A DNA stretch of 64,000 nucleotides from Aliidongia dinghuensis (GCF_014643535.1 NZ_BMJQ01000027.1:1-64000), one strand, 5' to 3'; numbered from the stretch's first letter, positions 26,053-35,188 are shown. Numbers and translations: made by a program. The notes: generated by a model from the letters alone, not told the origin.

Positions 26053-26070
26053 CCGGGGGATCTTCCCCGG
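26053..26070 (+). promoter_or_regulatory. Hairpin in the riboswitch expression platform
   Basis: CCGGGG-N6-CCCCGG lies 17 nt after the aptamer. No T run follows, so the platform probably acts on translation (hiding the GGAG at 26164) or through Rho rather than by an intrinsic terminator. Which pairing competes cannot be decided by eye. Confidence 0.4.
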
Positions 26071-26175
26071 CTGACGGCTGCCTACGCCCGGGGTTCGTCT
26101 CGCGCGTTTGCGGGCGATCTTCGGTCACTCTTTGACGCGCCCTGATTCAGGCTCGCCCCATTTGGAGTGAGTGAC

Positions 26176-26838
26176 ATGAATCAGAATGACGAAACCCCGC
26201 TGACCCTGGCCGATTTCGGTACGGCCAACGTGCGGGTCGAGCGGGCGGCGGCCCAGATCCGGGCCGGCGGCGGCGTGATCGTCGTCGACGACGAGGATCG
26301 CGAAAACGAAGGCGACATCATCTTCGCCGCCGAGACGATTTCTCCCCAACAGATGAACCTCTTGATCCGGGCGTGCTCGGGCATCGTCTGCCTGGTCATC
26401 ACCGACGAGCGGGCGAGGGCACTCGACTTGCCGCCGATGGTAAGCCGGAACACCGGGCGCTACGGCACGCCCTTCACGGTCTCGATCGAGGCCAAGGAGG
26501 GGGTGACGACCGGCGTCTCGGCCGCTGATCGGGTGACGACGATCCGCACGGCGATCGCCGACGACTGCCGGCCCGAAGACCTGGCGCGGCCGGGCCATGT
26601 CTTTCCGCTCCGGGCGCATCCGGGCGGGGTGCTCGCCCGGCGCGGCCATACGGAAGCGACGATCGAGCTCATGCAACTCGCCGGGCGCAAGCCGGCCGGC
26701 GTGCTGTGCGAGGTCATGAACGAGGACGGCACCATGGCGCGCCTGCCCGAGCTCCTGGAGTTCGCGCGACGCCACGCCATGCCCGTCGTCACCATCGAGG
26801 ATCTTACGGCCTATATCGAGCAGCGGGCCGCAGCCTGA
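26176..26838 (+). CDS. ribB: 3,4-dihydroxy-2-butanone-4-phosphate synthase
   Basis: 220 residues; makes DHBP from ribulose 5-phosphate for riboflavin synthesis, releasing formate. The acidic metal-binding loop [10 protein letters not shown] is at 38-47; downstream are [37 protein letters not shown] and the C-terminal [15 protein letters not shown]. It is a stand-alone RibB, without a fused GTP cyclohydrolase II domain. GGAG 8 nt before ATG 26176 sets the start over GTG 26167. It is controlled by the FMN riboswitch upstream. Confidence 0.97.
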   Translation: MNQNDETPLTLADFGTANVRVERAAAQIRAGGGVIVVDDEDRENEGDIIFAAETISPQQMNLLIRACSGIVCLVITDERARALDLPPMVSRNTGRYGTPFTVSIEAKEGVTTGVSAADRVTTIRTAIADDCRPEDLARPGHVFPLRAHPGGVLARRGHTEATIELMQLAGRKPAGVLCEVMNEDGTMARLPELLEFARRHAMPVVTIEDLTAYIEQRAAA

Positions 26839-26982
26839 CGCGCAAGACGGAGAGGGGGCAGCAGCCTCCTCTCTTTGGTTTTTGGGTCACGTTATTGAGA
26901 GTGATTATCGGTCGCATAGAGGGCGTGGCGACTGGTTGCTATAAGGCGCCTCTGTTTTCAGGAGCTTGCGCAGGTCGCCACC

Positions 26983-27786
26983 GTGATCACCGATCCCTGG
27001 TTCTATGCGTTGGCGATCCCGGCGCTGCTCATCACCAGCATTTCCAAGGGCGGTTTCGGCGCCGGGCTCGGCGTGCTCGCGGTGCCGCTCATTGCGCTCC
27101 GCCTGCCGGTCGCTGAGGTGACGCCGATCCTGCTGCCGATCATCTGCCTGATGGATGCGGCGTCGCTCTGGGGCTATCGCGGCCGCTGGGACGGCCGGAT
27201 CCTGGCGATCACCCTGCCGGGCGCGCTAATCGGCATTGCGCTCGGCGCGGTCGGTGTCGGCACCCTGCCGGACGTCTGGTTGCGTCTGGCGATCGGCACG
27301 ATCGCTGTCGCCTTTCCCTTGCGGCGCTGGCTCGCGGCACCACGCCGGCAACGCACCCATGAAGGGCCGGGGGGCGAGGGGCGATTCAGCGGGAGACGGC
27401 CGGCGCAGGGCGTGTTCTGGTCGTTCCTCTCCGGCATCACGAGCTTTCTCGCGAACGCCGGCGGGCCGCCGTTCTCGATCTATCTGATGACGCTCCGGCT
27501 CGACAAGACGCTGTTCGTCGGCACCACGGCGGTCTTCTTCGCCGTGGTCAATTTCACGAAGCTCGTGCCATTCGCCTGGCTCGGCCTGTTCACGCGCACG
27601 AGCCTCATCACCTCGGCGGCGTTGAGCCCCGTGGCGCTCGTCGGCATTGCGCTCGGCTTCTGGCTGCACCGGCGCCTCGATCCAGCGCTGTTCTACCGGA
27701 TCTCCTTTGCGCTGGTGTTCCTGCTGGGCGTGCGCTTCGTCTGGAGCAGTGCGGCGACCATCCTCGGAACCGCTGCCGCCGGTTAG
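26983..27786 (+). CDS. TauE/SafE family (COG0730) membrane permease
   Basis: 267 residues, about eight membrane spans with the duplicated TauE pattern: SISKGGFGAGLGVLAVPL in the first half and GITSFLANAGGPPFSIYL in the second. The family exports or imports sulfite, sulfonate-derived or other organic anions. GTG start with poor ribosome binding site. It overlaps the convergent molybdenum hydroxylase gene by 4 nt. The substrate is unknown and the neighbours give no clear hint. Confidence 0.9.
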   Translation: MITDPWFYALAIPALLITSISKGGFGAGLGVLAVPLIALRLPVAEVTPILLPIICLMDAASLWGYRGRWDGRILAITLPGALIGIALGAVGVGTLPDVWLRLAIGTIAVAFPLRRWLAAPRRQRTHEGPGGEGRFSGRRPAQGVFWSFLSGITSFLANAGGPPFSIYLMTLRLDKTLFVGTTAVFFAVVNFTKLVPFAWLGLFTRTSLITSAALSPVALVGIALGFWLHRRLDPALFYRISFALVFLLGVRFVWSSAATILGTAAAG

Positions 27787-30104
27787 TGCAACGCCTGCCA
27801 GAGCTTGAGCGGCGTCAGCGGCATCTGCAGCGCATCTGCTTCCGACGCTCGGCCGGCGCGGACGAGCGCATCGGCGACCGCGTTCACCACCGCAGGCGTG
27901 GCACCGATCGTGCCGAGCTCGCCCACGCCCTTGACGCCGAGCGGGTTGTTGAGACACGGCGTCGACTGGTCGAGCACATGGACGAAGTCGCGCAAGATAT
28001 CGGCGCGCGGCATCGCATAGTCCATGAGGCTCGCCGTCACTGCCTGACCGGACGCCTCGTCGTAGCGCATGTATTCGCCCAGCGCCTGACCGATGCCCTG
28101 CACGGCGCCGCCGTCGAGCTGGCCGCGCACGATCAGCGGGTTGACGACGCGGCCGACGTCGTTGGCCGAGACGTAGGACTGGATCTCGACCACGCCGGTG
28201 TCCGGATCGACCTCGACCTCGCAGATATGGGCGCCGTTGGGCCAGCTCGGCCCCTGCACCTTGCTCGTCATGTCGACGAAGATGCGACGGTCGGGCTGGC
28301 GGTCCGCCAGCTCGAACAGGCCGATCTCACGATCGGTGCCGGCGACGCGGAACACGCCCTCGGCATATTCGATGTCGACGGCGGCGGCCTCGAGCACGTC
28401 GCCCGCGAGCTCGCGTCCGGTCGTGACTGCCTGTTCGGTGGCGTGCCGGATCGCCGAGCCTGCAGTGAAGAGCGAGCGCGAGCCGGCACTGCCGAAGCCC
28501 TGGCCGCGGTCGGTGTCGCCCATGATGATGCGGATCTTGTCGATCGGCACGCCGAACGTGTCGACCACCAGCTGGGCGTAGGAGGTCGCGATGCCCTGGC
28601 CCATCGGCATGGTCGCGGCATAGACCTCGATCTCGCCCGCGCCTGAGACCGCGACCGTGACACGCTCCTCGAACACGTTGCCGCCGGTCCATTCGAGGAA
28701 CGAGGCGAGGCCGCCGCCGCGCAGCTTGCCGCGGGCGCGCGATGCCGCCTCGCGTGCCGGGAACGCGTCCCATTGCGCGAGCTCGAGCGCCTGGGTCAGG
28801 ACCGAGCCGAACTTGCCGCTGTCGTAGGTCTGGCCCATGGCGTTGGTGTAGGGCATCTGCTGCGGATCGATCAGGTTGCGCCGGCGGATCTCGGCCGGGT
28901 CGAGGCCGAGTTCGCGCGCGGCTACGTCGAACAGCCGCTCGATCAGGAAGATCGCCTCCGGCCGGCCGGCGCCGCGATAGGCGGCGGTCGGTGCGGTGTT
29001 GGTCAGCACGGCATTCAGTTCGAGATCGATCGTGCGGATGTCGTAGATGCTGGTCGTGACCCAGGGGCCGATCAGCAGCTGGATGATGATGCCCGACGTG
29101 CCGGCATAGGCGCCCATGTTGCAGAGCGAGCGGACGCGATAGCCCAGCACCTTGCCGTTCGCGTCGAGCGCCAGCTCGGCCCGGCTCTCGGTGTCGCGCC
29201 CGTGGGTCGCGGCCAGGAATTCCTCGATCCGCTCGGCCGTCCATTTCACCGGCCGCTTCAGCTGGCGCGCCGCATAGGCCACGACGATATCTTCCGGATA
29301 GAGGCCGGTCTTCATGCCGAAGCCGCCGCCGACATCGTCGACGACCACGCGCACCTTGTCGGTCGGAATGCCGAGCACGGCATTGCACAGCGTGTCACGG
29401 GCGCCCGACGGCATCTGGCTCGAAAGGCGGAGCGTCAGCCGATCGGTCGCGGCGTCGTAGATGCCGAGCGCGCTGCGCGGCTCCAAGGGCGTCGGCGCCA
29501 GGCGCTGGTTGACGACGTCGAGTGAGACGACATGAGCGGCGGCCGCGAAGGCGGCGTCGGTCGCCGCGGCATCGCCGTGCCGCATCTGCGCCGCGATATT
29601 GTCGCTCGCGGCCGGCCAGACCTGCGGCGCGCCGGGCGCTACGGCATCCGCGAGGGCGGTCACGACCGGCAACTCCTCGTACTCGACCTGGATGCCCTCG
29701 AGCGCGTCCTTCGCCTGGTCGCGCGTCTCGGCGATCACAGCGGCAACCGCCTCGCCGACGAAGCGGACGACCTCGTGGGCGAGCGCCGGACGCAACGGCG
29801 TCTCGGCGGGTGAGCCGTCCGGCCTCTTGAACATTGGTGCCAGCGGCAGCGGCTTCACGCCGGCCGCGACCAGGTCGGCGCCGGTCAGCACGGCGACGAC
29901 GCCCGGCATGGCGAGCGCCTCGCTGGCATCGATCGAGACGATGCGCGCATGGGCGTGGGGCGAGCGCAGGAAAGCGAGCGCCGTCTGGCCGGCGGTCGCG
30001 ACGTCGTCCGTGAACCGGCCGCGCCCGGCGAGCAGGGCCGCGTCCTCGATCCGCCGCACCTCACGGCCGCTGCCGAAACGTCCGATCGCCGATTGCGCCG
30101 ACAT
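27783..30104 (-). CDS. Xanthine dehydrogenase-family molybdopterin-binding subunit (orphan large subunit)
   Basis: 773 residues with Ald_Xan_dh_C-like N-terminal domain (GRGRFTDDVA, LRSPHAHARI) and MoCo-binding domain: GGGFGMKT, AYRGAGRPE in the active-site loop, MPMGQGIATSY, GSAGSRS and the C-terminal GVGELG with the catalytic Glu. The loop lacks the Cys of true CO dehydrogenase (AYRCSFR), so it is an aldehyde/carboxylate/purine hydroxylase-like enzyme. The usual FAD (M) and 2Fe-2S (S) subunits are not adjacent; they may be elsewhere. AGAGGAAG precedes the ATG. Confidence 0.92.
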   Translation of the reverse strand: MSAQSAIGRFGSGREVRRIEDAALLAGRGRFTDDVATAGQTALAFLRSPHAHARIVSIDASEALAMPGVVAVLTGADLVAAGVKPLPLAPMFKRPDGSPAETPLRPALAHEVVRFVGEAVAAVIAETRDQAKDALEGIQVEYEELPVVTALADAVAPGAPQVWPAASDNIAAQMRHGDAAATDAAFAAAAHVVSLDVVNQRLAPTPLEPRSALGIYDAATDRLTLRLSSQMPSGARDTLCNAVLGIPTDKVRVVVDDVGGGFGMKTGLYPEDIVVAYAARQLKRPVKWTAERIEEFLAATHGRDTESRAELALDANGKVLGYRVRSLCNMGAYAGTSGIIIQLLIGPWVTTSIYDIRTIDLELNAVLTNTAPTAAYRGAGRPEAIFLIERLFDVAARELGLDPAEIRRRNLIDPQQMPYTNAMGQTYDSGKFGSVLTQALELAQWDAFPAREAASRARGKLRGGGLASFLEWTGGNVFEERVTVAVSGAGEIEVYAATMPMGQGIATSYAQLVVDTFGVPIDKIRIIMGDTDRGQGFGSAGSRSLFTAGSAIRHATEQAVTTGRELAGDVLEAAAVDIEYAEGVFRVAGTDREIGLFELADRQPDRRIFVDMTSKVQGPSWPNGAHICEVEVDPDTGVVEIQSYVSANDVGRVVNPLIVRGQLDGGAVQGIGQALGEYMRYDEASGQAVTASLMDYAMPRADILRDFVHVLDQSTPCLNNPLGVKGVGELGTIGATPAVVNAVADALVRAGRASEADALQMPLTPLKLWQALH

Positions 30105-30244
30105 GCCGTCTTCCTCTCGTCCGTCTGATGGATCGGGAACAAGGTTAACGAACGTGATCGATGTTTTCTATCGCGACGGACGCGCGGCGGTCAGGCCGGC
30201 AGGTGGGTTGTCGGATGGGGCGCGAGGACCCACCTCTGCTTATT

Positions 30245-30274
30245 CCGTCATCCCCACCTTCGCGGGGATGACGG
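30245..30274. repeat. Short extragenic palindrome (repeat family, partial copy)
   Basis: CCGTCATCCCC-N8-GGGGATGACGG forms a near-perfect hairpin between the divergent ends of the hydroxylase promoter and queD. The arms match those of the longer element at 53223-53315 and, more loosely, 41438-41528. The remaining bases of 30105-30292 hold the hydroxylase promoter side and no gene. Confidence 0.75.
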
Positions 30275-30292
30275 GTTATAACGCAGGCAGGG

Positions 30293-30670
30293 TCAGGCGC
30301 CGCGCCGCCGGATCGTGCAGCGCTCGCCGATCGAATCGCGGTGGATTGTCACGCGGACGACTCCGGACAGGCGCTCTGCGGCGCGTTCGAAGATCCAGGT
30401 GCCGATCACTTCCAGGGTCGGGTTTTCGAGGCCGGGGATCTCGTTCAGGGTCGTGTGGTCGAGCTCGGCCGCGAGGCCGGCCAGCACCCGGTCGACCTCG
30501 CTGAAGTCGGCAATCCAGCCGAGCTTCGGGTCGGGCGCGCCGTCGAGCGAGACCTCGACCCGGAAGGAATGGCCGTGCAGGCGGCGATACATGTGCCCGT
30601 CCGGCATGTTCGGCAGGCAATGGGCCGCGTCGAAGCGGAATTCCTTGGTGATTTCGATGTCGTAGGCCAA
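30293..30670 (-). CDS. queD: 6-carboxytetrahydropterin synthase-like protein (QueD family), atypical active site
   Basis: 125 residues, start TTG 30670, one base after the queE stop. Zinc ligands are visible: H17 in DAAHCLP and H32/H34 in RLHGHSF; LDHTTLNE and PGLENPT match QueD. In E. coli QueD (from memory) the catalytic Cys lies four residues before HGH (HKCGRLHGH); here the motif is HMYRRLHGH, so Tyr replaces Cys, and the C-terminal Glu region reads HRDSIGER. Cys18, next to the first zinc His, is the only Cys near the site. It probably acts in queuosine/7-deazaguanine synthesis with QueE, but chemistry may differ. Confidence 0.82.
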   Translation of the reverse strand: MAYDIEITKEFRFDAAHCLPNMPDGHMYRRLHGHSFRVEVSLDGAPDPKLGWIADFSEVDRVLAGLAAELDHTTLNEIPGLENPTLEVIGTWIFERAAERLSGVVRVTIHRDSIGERCTIRRRGA

Positions 30671-30671
30671 C

Positions 30672-31304
30672 TCAGGCGATCCCAATAAATTTGTGGGTCT
30701 GCAGCGACAGGCGCCAGTGCGGATGGGCAAGGCAATAGGCGACGGCGGCGGCGGTATTGGCCGCGCGGTCGGGCCCGTCCATGGGCTGCAGGAAGAAATG
30801 CTGGAAATCGAGCCGGGCGAGCGCATCCAGGTCCTGTCCCGGCTGGGGATAGACGACCTTGAGTTCCGAGCCGCGCCGGGCGACCAGGTCAGCCCCTTGC
30901 TTCGGGCTGACGCAGATCCAGTCGAGCCCTTGCGGCGGTTCGATCGTGCCGTTGGTCTCGACCGCGATCTCGAAGCCGCGGGCATGGAGGGCGTCGATGA
31001 CCGGCCGGTCCAGCTGCAACAGCGGCTCGCCGCCGGTCATCACCACATAGCGCCGCTCGGATCCGGCGGCCCAAGTCGCGAGGATACGGTCGGCGAGCGC
31101 CGCGGCATCGGCGAACTTGCCGCCGCCCGGGCCATCCGTGCCAACGAAGTCGGTATCGCAGAATTGACAGGTTGCCGACGCCCGGTCGGCCTCGCGGCCG
31201 GACCACAGGTTGCAGCCGGCAAAACGGCAAAAGACGGCCGAACGACCGGCCTGTCCACCCTCACCCTGCAGGGTGTGGAACAGTTCCTTGACGGTGTAGG
31301 TCAT
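30672..31304 (-). CDS. queE: 7-carboxy-7-deazaguanine synthase (radical SAM)
   Basis: 210 residues. The QueE-specific cluster motif is exact: C-x14-C-x2-C (GCNLWSGREAD to ATCQFCDTDF). MTGGEPLLQ is the radical-SAM GGE motif; VETNGT follows. It rearranges 6-carboxytetrahydropterin to 7-carboxy-7-deazaguanine. Start MTYTVKE at 31304 has GGGATC upstream. It is first in a two-gene operon with the QueD-like gene; queC and queF are not in the window. Confidence 0.95.
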   Translation of the reverse strand: MTYTVKELFHTLQGEGGQAGRSAVFCRFAGCNLWSGREADRASATCQFCDTDFVGTDGPGGGKFADAAALADRILATWAAGSERRYVVMTGGEPLLQLDRPVIDALHARGFEIAVETNGTIEPPQGLDWICVSPKQGADLVARRGSELKVVYPQPGQDLDALARLDFQHFFLQPMDGPDRAANTAAAVAYCLAHPHWRLSLQTHKFIGIA

Positions 31305-31435
31305 TGATCCCACGCACAACAGCCACCGGCCTGAACGCCGACGCCGGGCGCGACCATAGCAAATTTTCCGCGCCCGCGCTCATGCAGCCTCGCGACGGAA
31401 GCCTTGCGTCGTCCCCAGGCACTCAGATCCGGACG

Positions 31436-32239
31436 CTAGCGCTGGGACAGGCCGCCGCCCAGGTTGAAGCGCACGGCCGGATGGAACAGCCGGGGCAGGT
31501 CGAGCGTCGCGTCGCGCGCCTCGCGCATGGCGACGAAGGCTGCCTCGTCGATGCCGTCGCGCACATGGGTATTGCCGGCGCGCTCATCCGGCACCGTGGT
31601 CATCCAGTCGGCCGGCCGCGTCGCCGGCGGATAATCATGGCCGACGAACAGCCGGGTCTCGTCCGGCAGAGCCAGGATGCGGCGGATCGAGCGATAAAGC
31701 GTGCGCGCGTCGCCGCCGGGGAAATCCGCGCGCGCGGTGCCGCAGTCCGGCATGAACAGCGTGTCGCCGAGGAAGATCGCGTCGCCGATCAGATAGCTGA
31801 GGCAGGCCGGCGTGTGGCCCGGCGTCGCGAGCGCCCGGGCGTCGAGCCGGCCGATGCGGAACGCCTCCTCCGGCGCGAACAGGTGATCGAACTCGAGCGG
31901 GCTGTCCGGGTCGAGGGCGAACTGGTCGGCGAAGGTCGCGCGGACCTGGCGGACGCCGGCACCAATCGCCCGCTGGCCGCCCAGCCGCTCTTTGAGATAG
32001 GCGCCTGCCGACAGATGGTCGGCATGGATGTGGGTTTCGAGCAGCCACTGCACCTCGAAATGCCGCTGCCGGACCGTGTCGATGATCTGGTCGGCATTCA
32101 CGGTCGAGGCGGCACCGGTCGCGGGATCGAAATCGAGCACCGGGTCGATGATCGCCGCAGCGCCGGTCTCGGGATCCGCCACCAGGTAGGAAACGGTCTT
32201 CGTCGTCTCGTCGAAGAAGCCGGTGATGTCGGGCGTCAT
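31436..32239 (-). CDS. MBL-fold protein, persulfide dioxygenase (ETHE1/Blh)-like
   Basis: 267 residues. Metal motif THIHADH and downstream TPGHTP, GDTLF and GHDYPP follow the ETHE1/Blh pattern. Mono-iron persulfide dioxygenases oxidise glutathione persulfide to sulfite; related proteins are linked to sulfide detoxification and biofilm control. The start overlaps the pdeM stop by 4 nt, so it is co-translated. No rhodanese or sulfide:quinone reductase is adjacent. Confidence 0.87.
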   Translation of the reverse strand: MTPDITGFFDETTKTVSYLVADPETGAAAIIDPVLDFDPATGAASTVNADQIIDTVRQRHFEVQWLLETHIHADHLSAGAYLKERLGGQRAIGAGVRQVRATFADQFALDPDSPLEFDHLFAPEEAFRIGRLDARALATPGHTPACLSYLIGDAIFLGDTLFMPDCGTARADFPGGDARTLYRSIRRILALPDETRLFVGHDYPPATRPADWMTTVPDERAGNTHVRDGIDEAAFVAMREARDATLDLPRLFHPAVRFNLGGGLSQR

Positions 32240-33018
32240 CGATCGGTCCTCACGGTTTCGACCTCGTCGAACGGCAATGGCCGCTGCGCATCGGGCGCTT
32301 TCGGGAACGGTACCATGGTCAAGCGCGTCTTGCCCGCGAGATAGGCGGCGAAGCCGTTCGGGAACAGATCGGCGATCGCCGGATCGCGCACGTCCAGCCC
32401 GCCGGCATAGGCGCCGAACGCCGGCAGGATCACGCGCCGGTCGTCGGCGACGAAGCAGCGGCAGGTGAGCCGCCGGCCATGGATCGAGATGCCGGCCTTG
32501 GGGTGGAAATGGCCGCTGAGCTCGCCGGGCGCAGTGTCACGCGCGGCTTCGTGGCGCAGCGTGAGCGGACCCAGCCGCAGCGCATCCGGGACGATGCGGC
32601 CGCCAAGCGCCGGGCCGGGTGCCGGATCATGGTTGCCGGCGATCCAGATCCAGTCCTGGTGCGCGACCAGCATCGCCAGCCGCTCAGCGTCGTCGTGGCC
32701 GATCTGTTCGGCGCCGTCGGCGTCATGGAACGAGTCGCCGAGTGCTACGACTCGCGCCGGGGCGAGGCGCTCGATCAGTGCTGCCAGAGTTGCCAGCGTC
32801 GCGCGCGTGTCGTAGGGCGGCAGCAGGGTGCCGCGCCGGGCGAAGGCGGCACCCTTCTCGAAATGCAGGTCGGCGACCACAAGCGTCCGCTCGGCGGGCC
32901 ACCACAGCGCACCGCTCGGCTCGGCGAGAAGATCGACGCCGGCGAGCGACAGGGCGAGCGGCTTCGTGGCAGGGGCGGGGGCGGGGGCGTGGGCCGGTAT
33001 GGCGAATGGTGCGTTCAC
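32236..33018 (-). CDS. pdeM: Ligase-associated DNA damage response phosphoesterase PdeM
   Basis: 260 residues, calcineurin-like metallophosphoesterase: VVADLHFEKG, LGDSFHD, GNHD and SGHFHPK metal motifs, GTG start. This is the Pde member of the Lhr-helicase/exonuclease/ATP-ligase repair group. Here it is about 8.5 kb from that cluster (41.5-47 kb) and paired with an MBL protein. An Ala/Pro-rich stretch fills residues 7-20. Confidence 0.9.
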   Translation of the reverse strand: MNAPFAIPAHAPAPAPATKPLALSLAGVDLLAEPSGALWWPAERTLVVADLHFEKGAAFARRGTLLPPYDTRATLATLAALIERLAPARVVALGDSFHDADGAEQIGHDDAERLAMLVAHQDWIWIAGNHDPAPGPALGGRIVPDALRLGPLTLRHEAARDTAPGELSGHFHPKAGISIHGRRLTCRCFVADDRRVILPAFGAYAGGLDVRDPAIADLFPNGFAAYLAGKTRLTMVPFPKAPDAQRPLPFDEVETVRTDR

Positions 33019-33073
33019 GCCGTCGTTGTTAGGCCATCCGGCGACGGCGCGCCAGTGGGATGCGTCCCTGCGA

Positions 33074-33934
33074 CTATTTGGGCGCGCCCGGAACGAGGGA
33101 GCGCTCCCAGCCGGTGGGCCGGGGCCGCGCTGTAGTCGGCGGGGGACCGGGGGGCGGACCGTGTGGCATACCCTCGGGCGGTGGGCCGCCGGGAAAGTCT
33201 CCAGGACGGTCGGCGATCGTCTTGCTGTTCCGATCCGTAGCGACGACGAGCGATGCCAGATAGCGGTCGGCCTCTTCCTTGATCGAGCAGAACGCGCCGT
33301 GCCCGCCGCCGCCCATCCGCAGGATCCCGTCCGTGGCGTTGGTCGTGTCGCGTGCTTCCTTGCGGCGGTTGTAGGGCGGGACGTGCTGATAGATGAACTC
33401 GCTGAGCGCGTCGGGCAGATAGAGCTGGCCGTTCAGCACGCAGGTCTGGTCCAGCAGGACCTTGAAATGGATGTGCGGCGTCCGCCCGCGGTACCAGCCG
33501 GGATAGATCGTGTCGAAGCGGACGAGGCCCGTCCGGTCGGCGAACTGGGTGCCGCGCAGGAAACGGGCCGCCTTGACGCTCGTGTCGCCGTGATTGTCCG
33601 GCTGGTCGTAGCCGGAATAGAACCCGTCGGCATCCGCGTGCCAGACGTCGACGCGGGCGCCCGCGAGCGGCGCGCAGGTTCCGGCGTCGACGATCTGGAA
33701 CAAAAGGTGCAGCGGCACACCGACCCGGCCGTCGGTAATGTCGGACCGTTCGAGCTTCGGGTCGAAATAGAACGGCCCTTCGACCGACTGGGCCGTCAGC
33801 ACGCAGACATTCGTCGCCGGCAGCAGGCCGGCCGTGTCCGGCGGTGCGGCGGCCGCGGCCAGGGTCGGCCGGGCCGCCGCGGTGAGAGCGAGCCCGGTCA
33901 AGGCCTGTCGCCGCGTGATCGGCATTGTCTTCAT
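33074..33934 (-). CDS. Exported intradiol ring-cleavage dioxygenase-like protein
   Basis: 286 residues. Start MKTMPITRRQALTG gives a twin-arginine-like signal (TRRQALTGLALTAAA), so it is probably exported by Tat. The dioxygenase core has VDVWHADADGFYSGYD, then YPGWYRGRTPHIHFKV with the paired His and Tyr Fe(III) ligands. C-terminal 30 residues are Pro/Gly-rich (GGPPPEGMPHGPPPGPPP). Exported members of this family act on catechols or lignin-derived aromatics; the substrate is unknown. Last in a possible four-gene minus-strand operon. Confidence 0.88.
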   Translation of the reverse strand: MKTMPITRRQALTGLALTAAARPTLAAAAAPPDTAGLLPATNVCVLTAQSVEGPFYFDPKLERSDITDGRVGVPLHLLFQIVDAGTCAPLAGARVDVWHADADGFYSGYDQPDNHGDTSVKAARFLRGTQFADRTGLVRFDTIYPGWYRGRTPHIHFKVLLDQTCVLNGQLYLPDALSEFIYQHVPPYNRRKEARDTTNATDGILRMGGGGHGAFCSIKEEADRYLASLVVATDRNSKTIADRPGDFPGGPPPEGMPHGPPPGPPPTTARPRPTGWERSLVPGAPK

Positions 33935-34006
33935 CCTCGTCCGCTCCAATCGCGGGCAAGGATAGGGGGCCGGAGGGCACTCGGCCTTTTTAAATATTGC
34001 GGGCAA

Positions 34007-34669
34007 TCATGTGAGCTGCTCGGCCAGCGCATCGGCACCCTTGTCGATGCCGGTCTTGGCGGCCGCGAGCGATCCTATGCTGGCGCCGACGTTGTAGGCG
34101 CCCGGATATTGCTTCGTCACGAACGCGTCGAGCAGCTGGTTGCTGGTGGCGTCGTAGATCTCGACGGCGTAGATCACGGAGCCCGTCATCATGCCTTCGC
34201 GCCCTCGGATGGCCTGGACGCCGTTATAGAGGCCGCCGGCGATATCGAACCGGGTGAAGGTGCTGAGAAACGCGGTATTCGTCGCGGCACCCGTCAGGGT
34301 CAGCTTGACGCGCAGCGTGCCCGACGCCGGCCGGTCCGTAAGCGTGAAGCGCTGCCCCAGTTTCTGGGTGAACTGGCTTCGCATATAGCTGGCGAGTTCG
34401 GCACGATCCTCCTGGTCCATGTCGCCGAATTGGTTGTCGGCACCCTGGTAGATCTCGACCGGATCGATGATGACCCTCGAATAGCCGCGCCAGTCCGTCG
34501 GACCGGAATAACGATACGGAATCCGGCCGGTCGTATCCTGCGTGTTGGGCTTCAAATAGGACGCGGAGGCAAGGCCCGTGTAGGACACAGGGTCGGGACT
34601 CGCGCAGCTGGCCAATGCGGCACAGACAGCAAGGATCGACAGCGGCCGCATGGGCACTGGACTGGACAT
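34007..34669 (-). CDS. DUF3313 family lipoprotein
   Basis: 220 residues. GGAGA 7 nt upstream of ATG. The signal peptide ends in a lipobox (ALASC), so it is lipid-anchored. The mature part (DWRGYSRVIIDPVEIY, LKPNTQDTT, YAVEIYDATSNQLLDAF) matches DUF3313, outer-membrane lipoproteins of unknown role. The downstream gene is the dioxygenase, 72 nt away. Confidence 0.85.
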   Translation of the reverse strand: MSSPVPMRPLSILAVCAALASCASPDPVSYTGLASASYLKPNTQDTTGRIPYRYSGPTDWRGYSRVIIDPVEIYQGADNQFGDMDQEDRAELASYMRSQFTQKLGQRFTLTDRPASGTLRVKLTLTGAATNTAFLSTFTRFDIAGGLYNGVQAIRGREGMMTGSVIYAVEIYDATSNQLLDAFVTKQYPGAYNVGASIGSLAAAKTGIDKGADALAEQLT

Positions 34670-34701
34670 TCAAATCTCCATTGGGGTTATGGGCGTGGGT
34701 T

Positions 34702-34905
34702 TCAGCCGATCAGGGTGGTGATCGGGGATAAGGGATCGCACCAGACACCCGCAGCCATCAGGGCAATGCCAGTGACGAGGGCGGCGAGGATCAACACGTC
34801 CGCCATGGACCAGCGGTCCGGTGCTTCGAACAGCGGGTCCGCTTCGTCGCGGGTGATGCCGGCAGGTTCGAGTTGTGCCGCGGGCGTCGGTTTGCTGGTT
34901 GCCAT
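34702..34905 (-). CDS. Small single-span membrane protein
   Basis: 67 residues, ribosome binding site GGAGGGCGAGGG. One hydrophobic span (ADVLILAALVTGIALMAAGVW) near the C-terminus and a charged cytoplasmic N-terminus. 32 nt upstream of the DUF3313 gene. No recognisable family. Confidence 0.65.
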   Translation of the reverse strand: MATSKPTPAAQLEPAGITRDEADPLFEAPDRWSMADVLILAALVTGIALMAAGVWCDPLSPITTLIG

Positions 34906-34947
34906 TCCCTCGCCCTCCGATTGATCCGGGGCAGTAGCGTCAATAAG

Positions 34948-34963
34948 CCGTCTGGGCGGTTTG
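34948..34963. promoter_or_regulatory. Operator-like site CCGTCTGGGCGGTTTG
   Basis: Lies 43 bp upstream of the small membrane protein start, between it and the 62-residue lipoprotein gene. It shares the pattern CCGTYYRGDCGGTTT with sites at 35302-35317 and 37628-37644; the last lies upstream of the tetR gene. Confidence 0.45.
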
Positions 34964-34999
34964 TTTTTCGGCCGATCGTTACCGATCGATCGGGAGAAA

Positions 35000-35188
35000 T
35001 CAGTCGATGGCGTCGGCCGCCGCGTCGAGGGGGGCGGCGGCAACATGGCCTGCCACCGGGACCGTCTTGACCACGGCGCTGGCCGTGCGGACCGGCAACG
35101 CCACGACGCCGCAGCCGGCCAGGCCTGCGCTTAAGACCATGATCAGCATCAGACCTCGTCCTGGGCTCCATGCGTAACGCTTGACCAT
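35000..35188 (-). CDS. Short lipoprotein
   Basis: 62 residues with AAGGAGATG before the ATG. Signal peptide MLIMVLSAGLAGC ends in a lipobox (LAGC). The mature 38 residues are Val/Ala-rich (VVALPVRTASAVVKTVP). It resembles small alphaproteobacterial lipoproteins often left unnamed. First gene of the lipoprotein/membrane/DUF3313/dioxygenase run. Confidence 0.75.
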   Translation of the reverse strand: MVKRYAWSPGRGLMLIMVLSAGLAGCGVVALPVRTASAVVKTVPVAGHVAAAPLDAAADAID

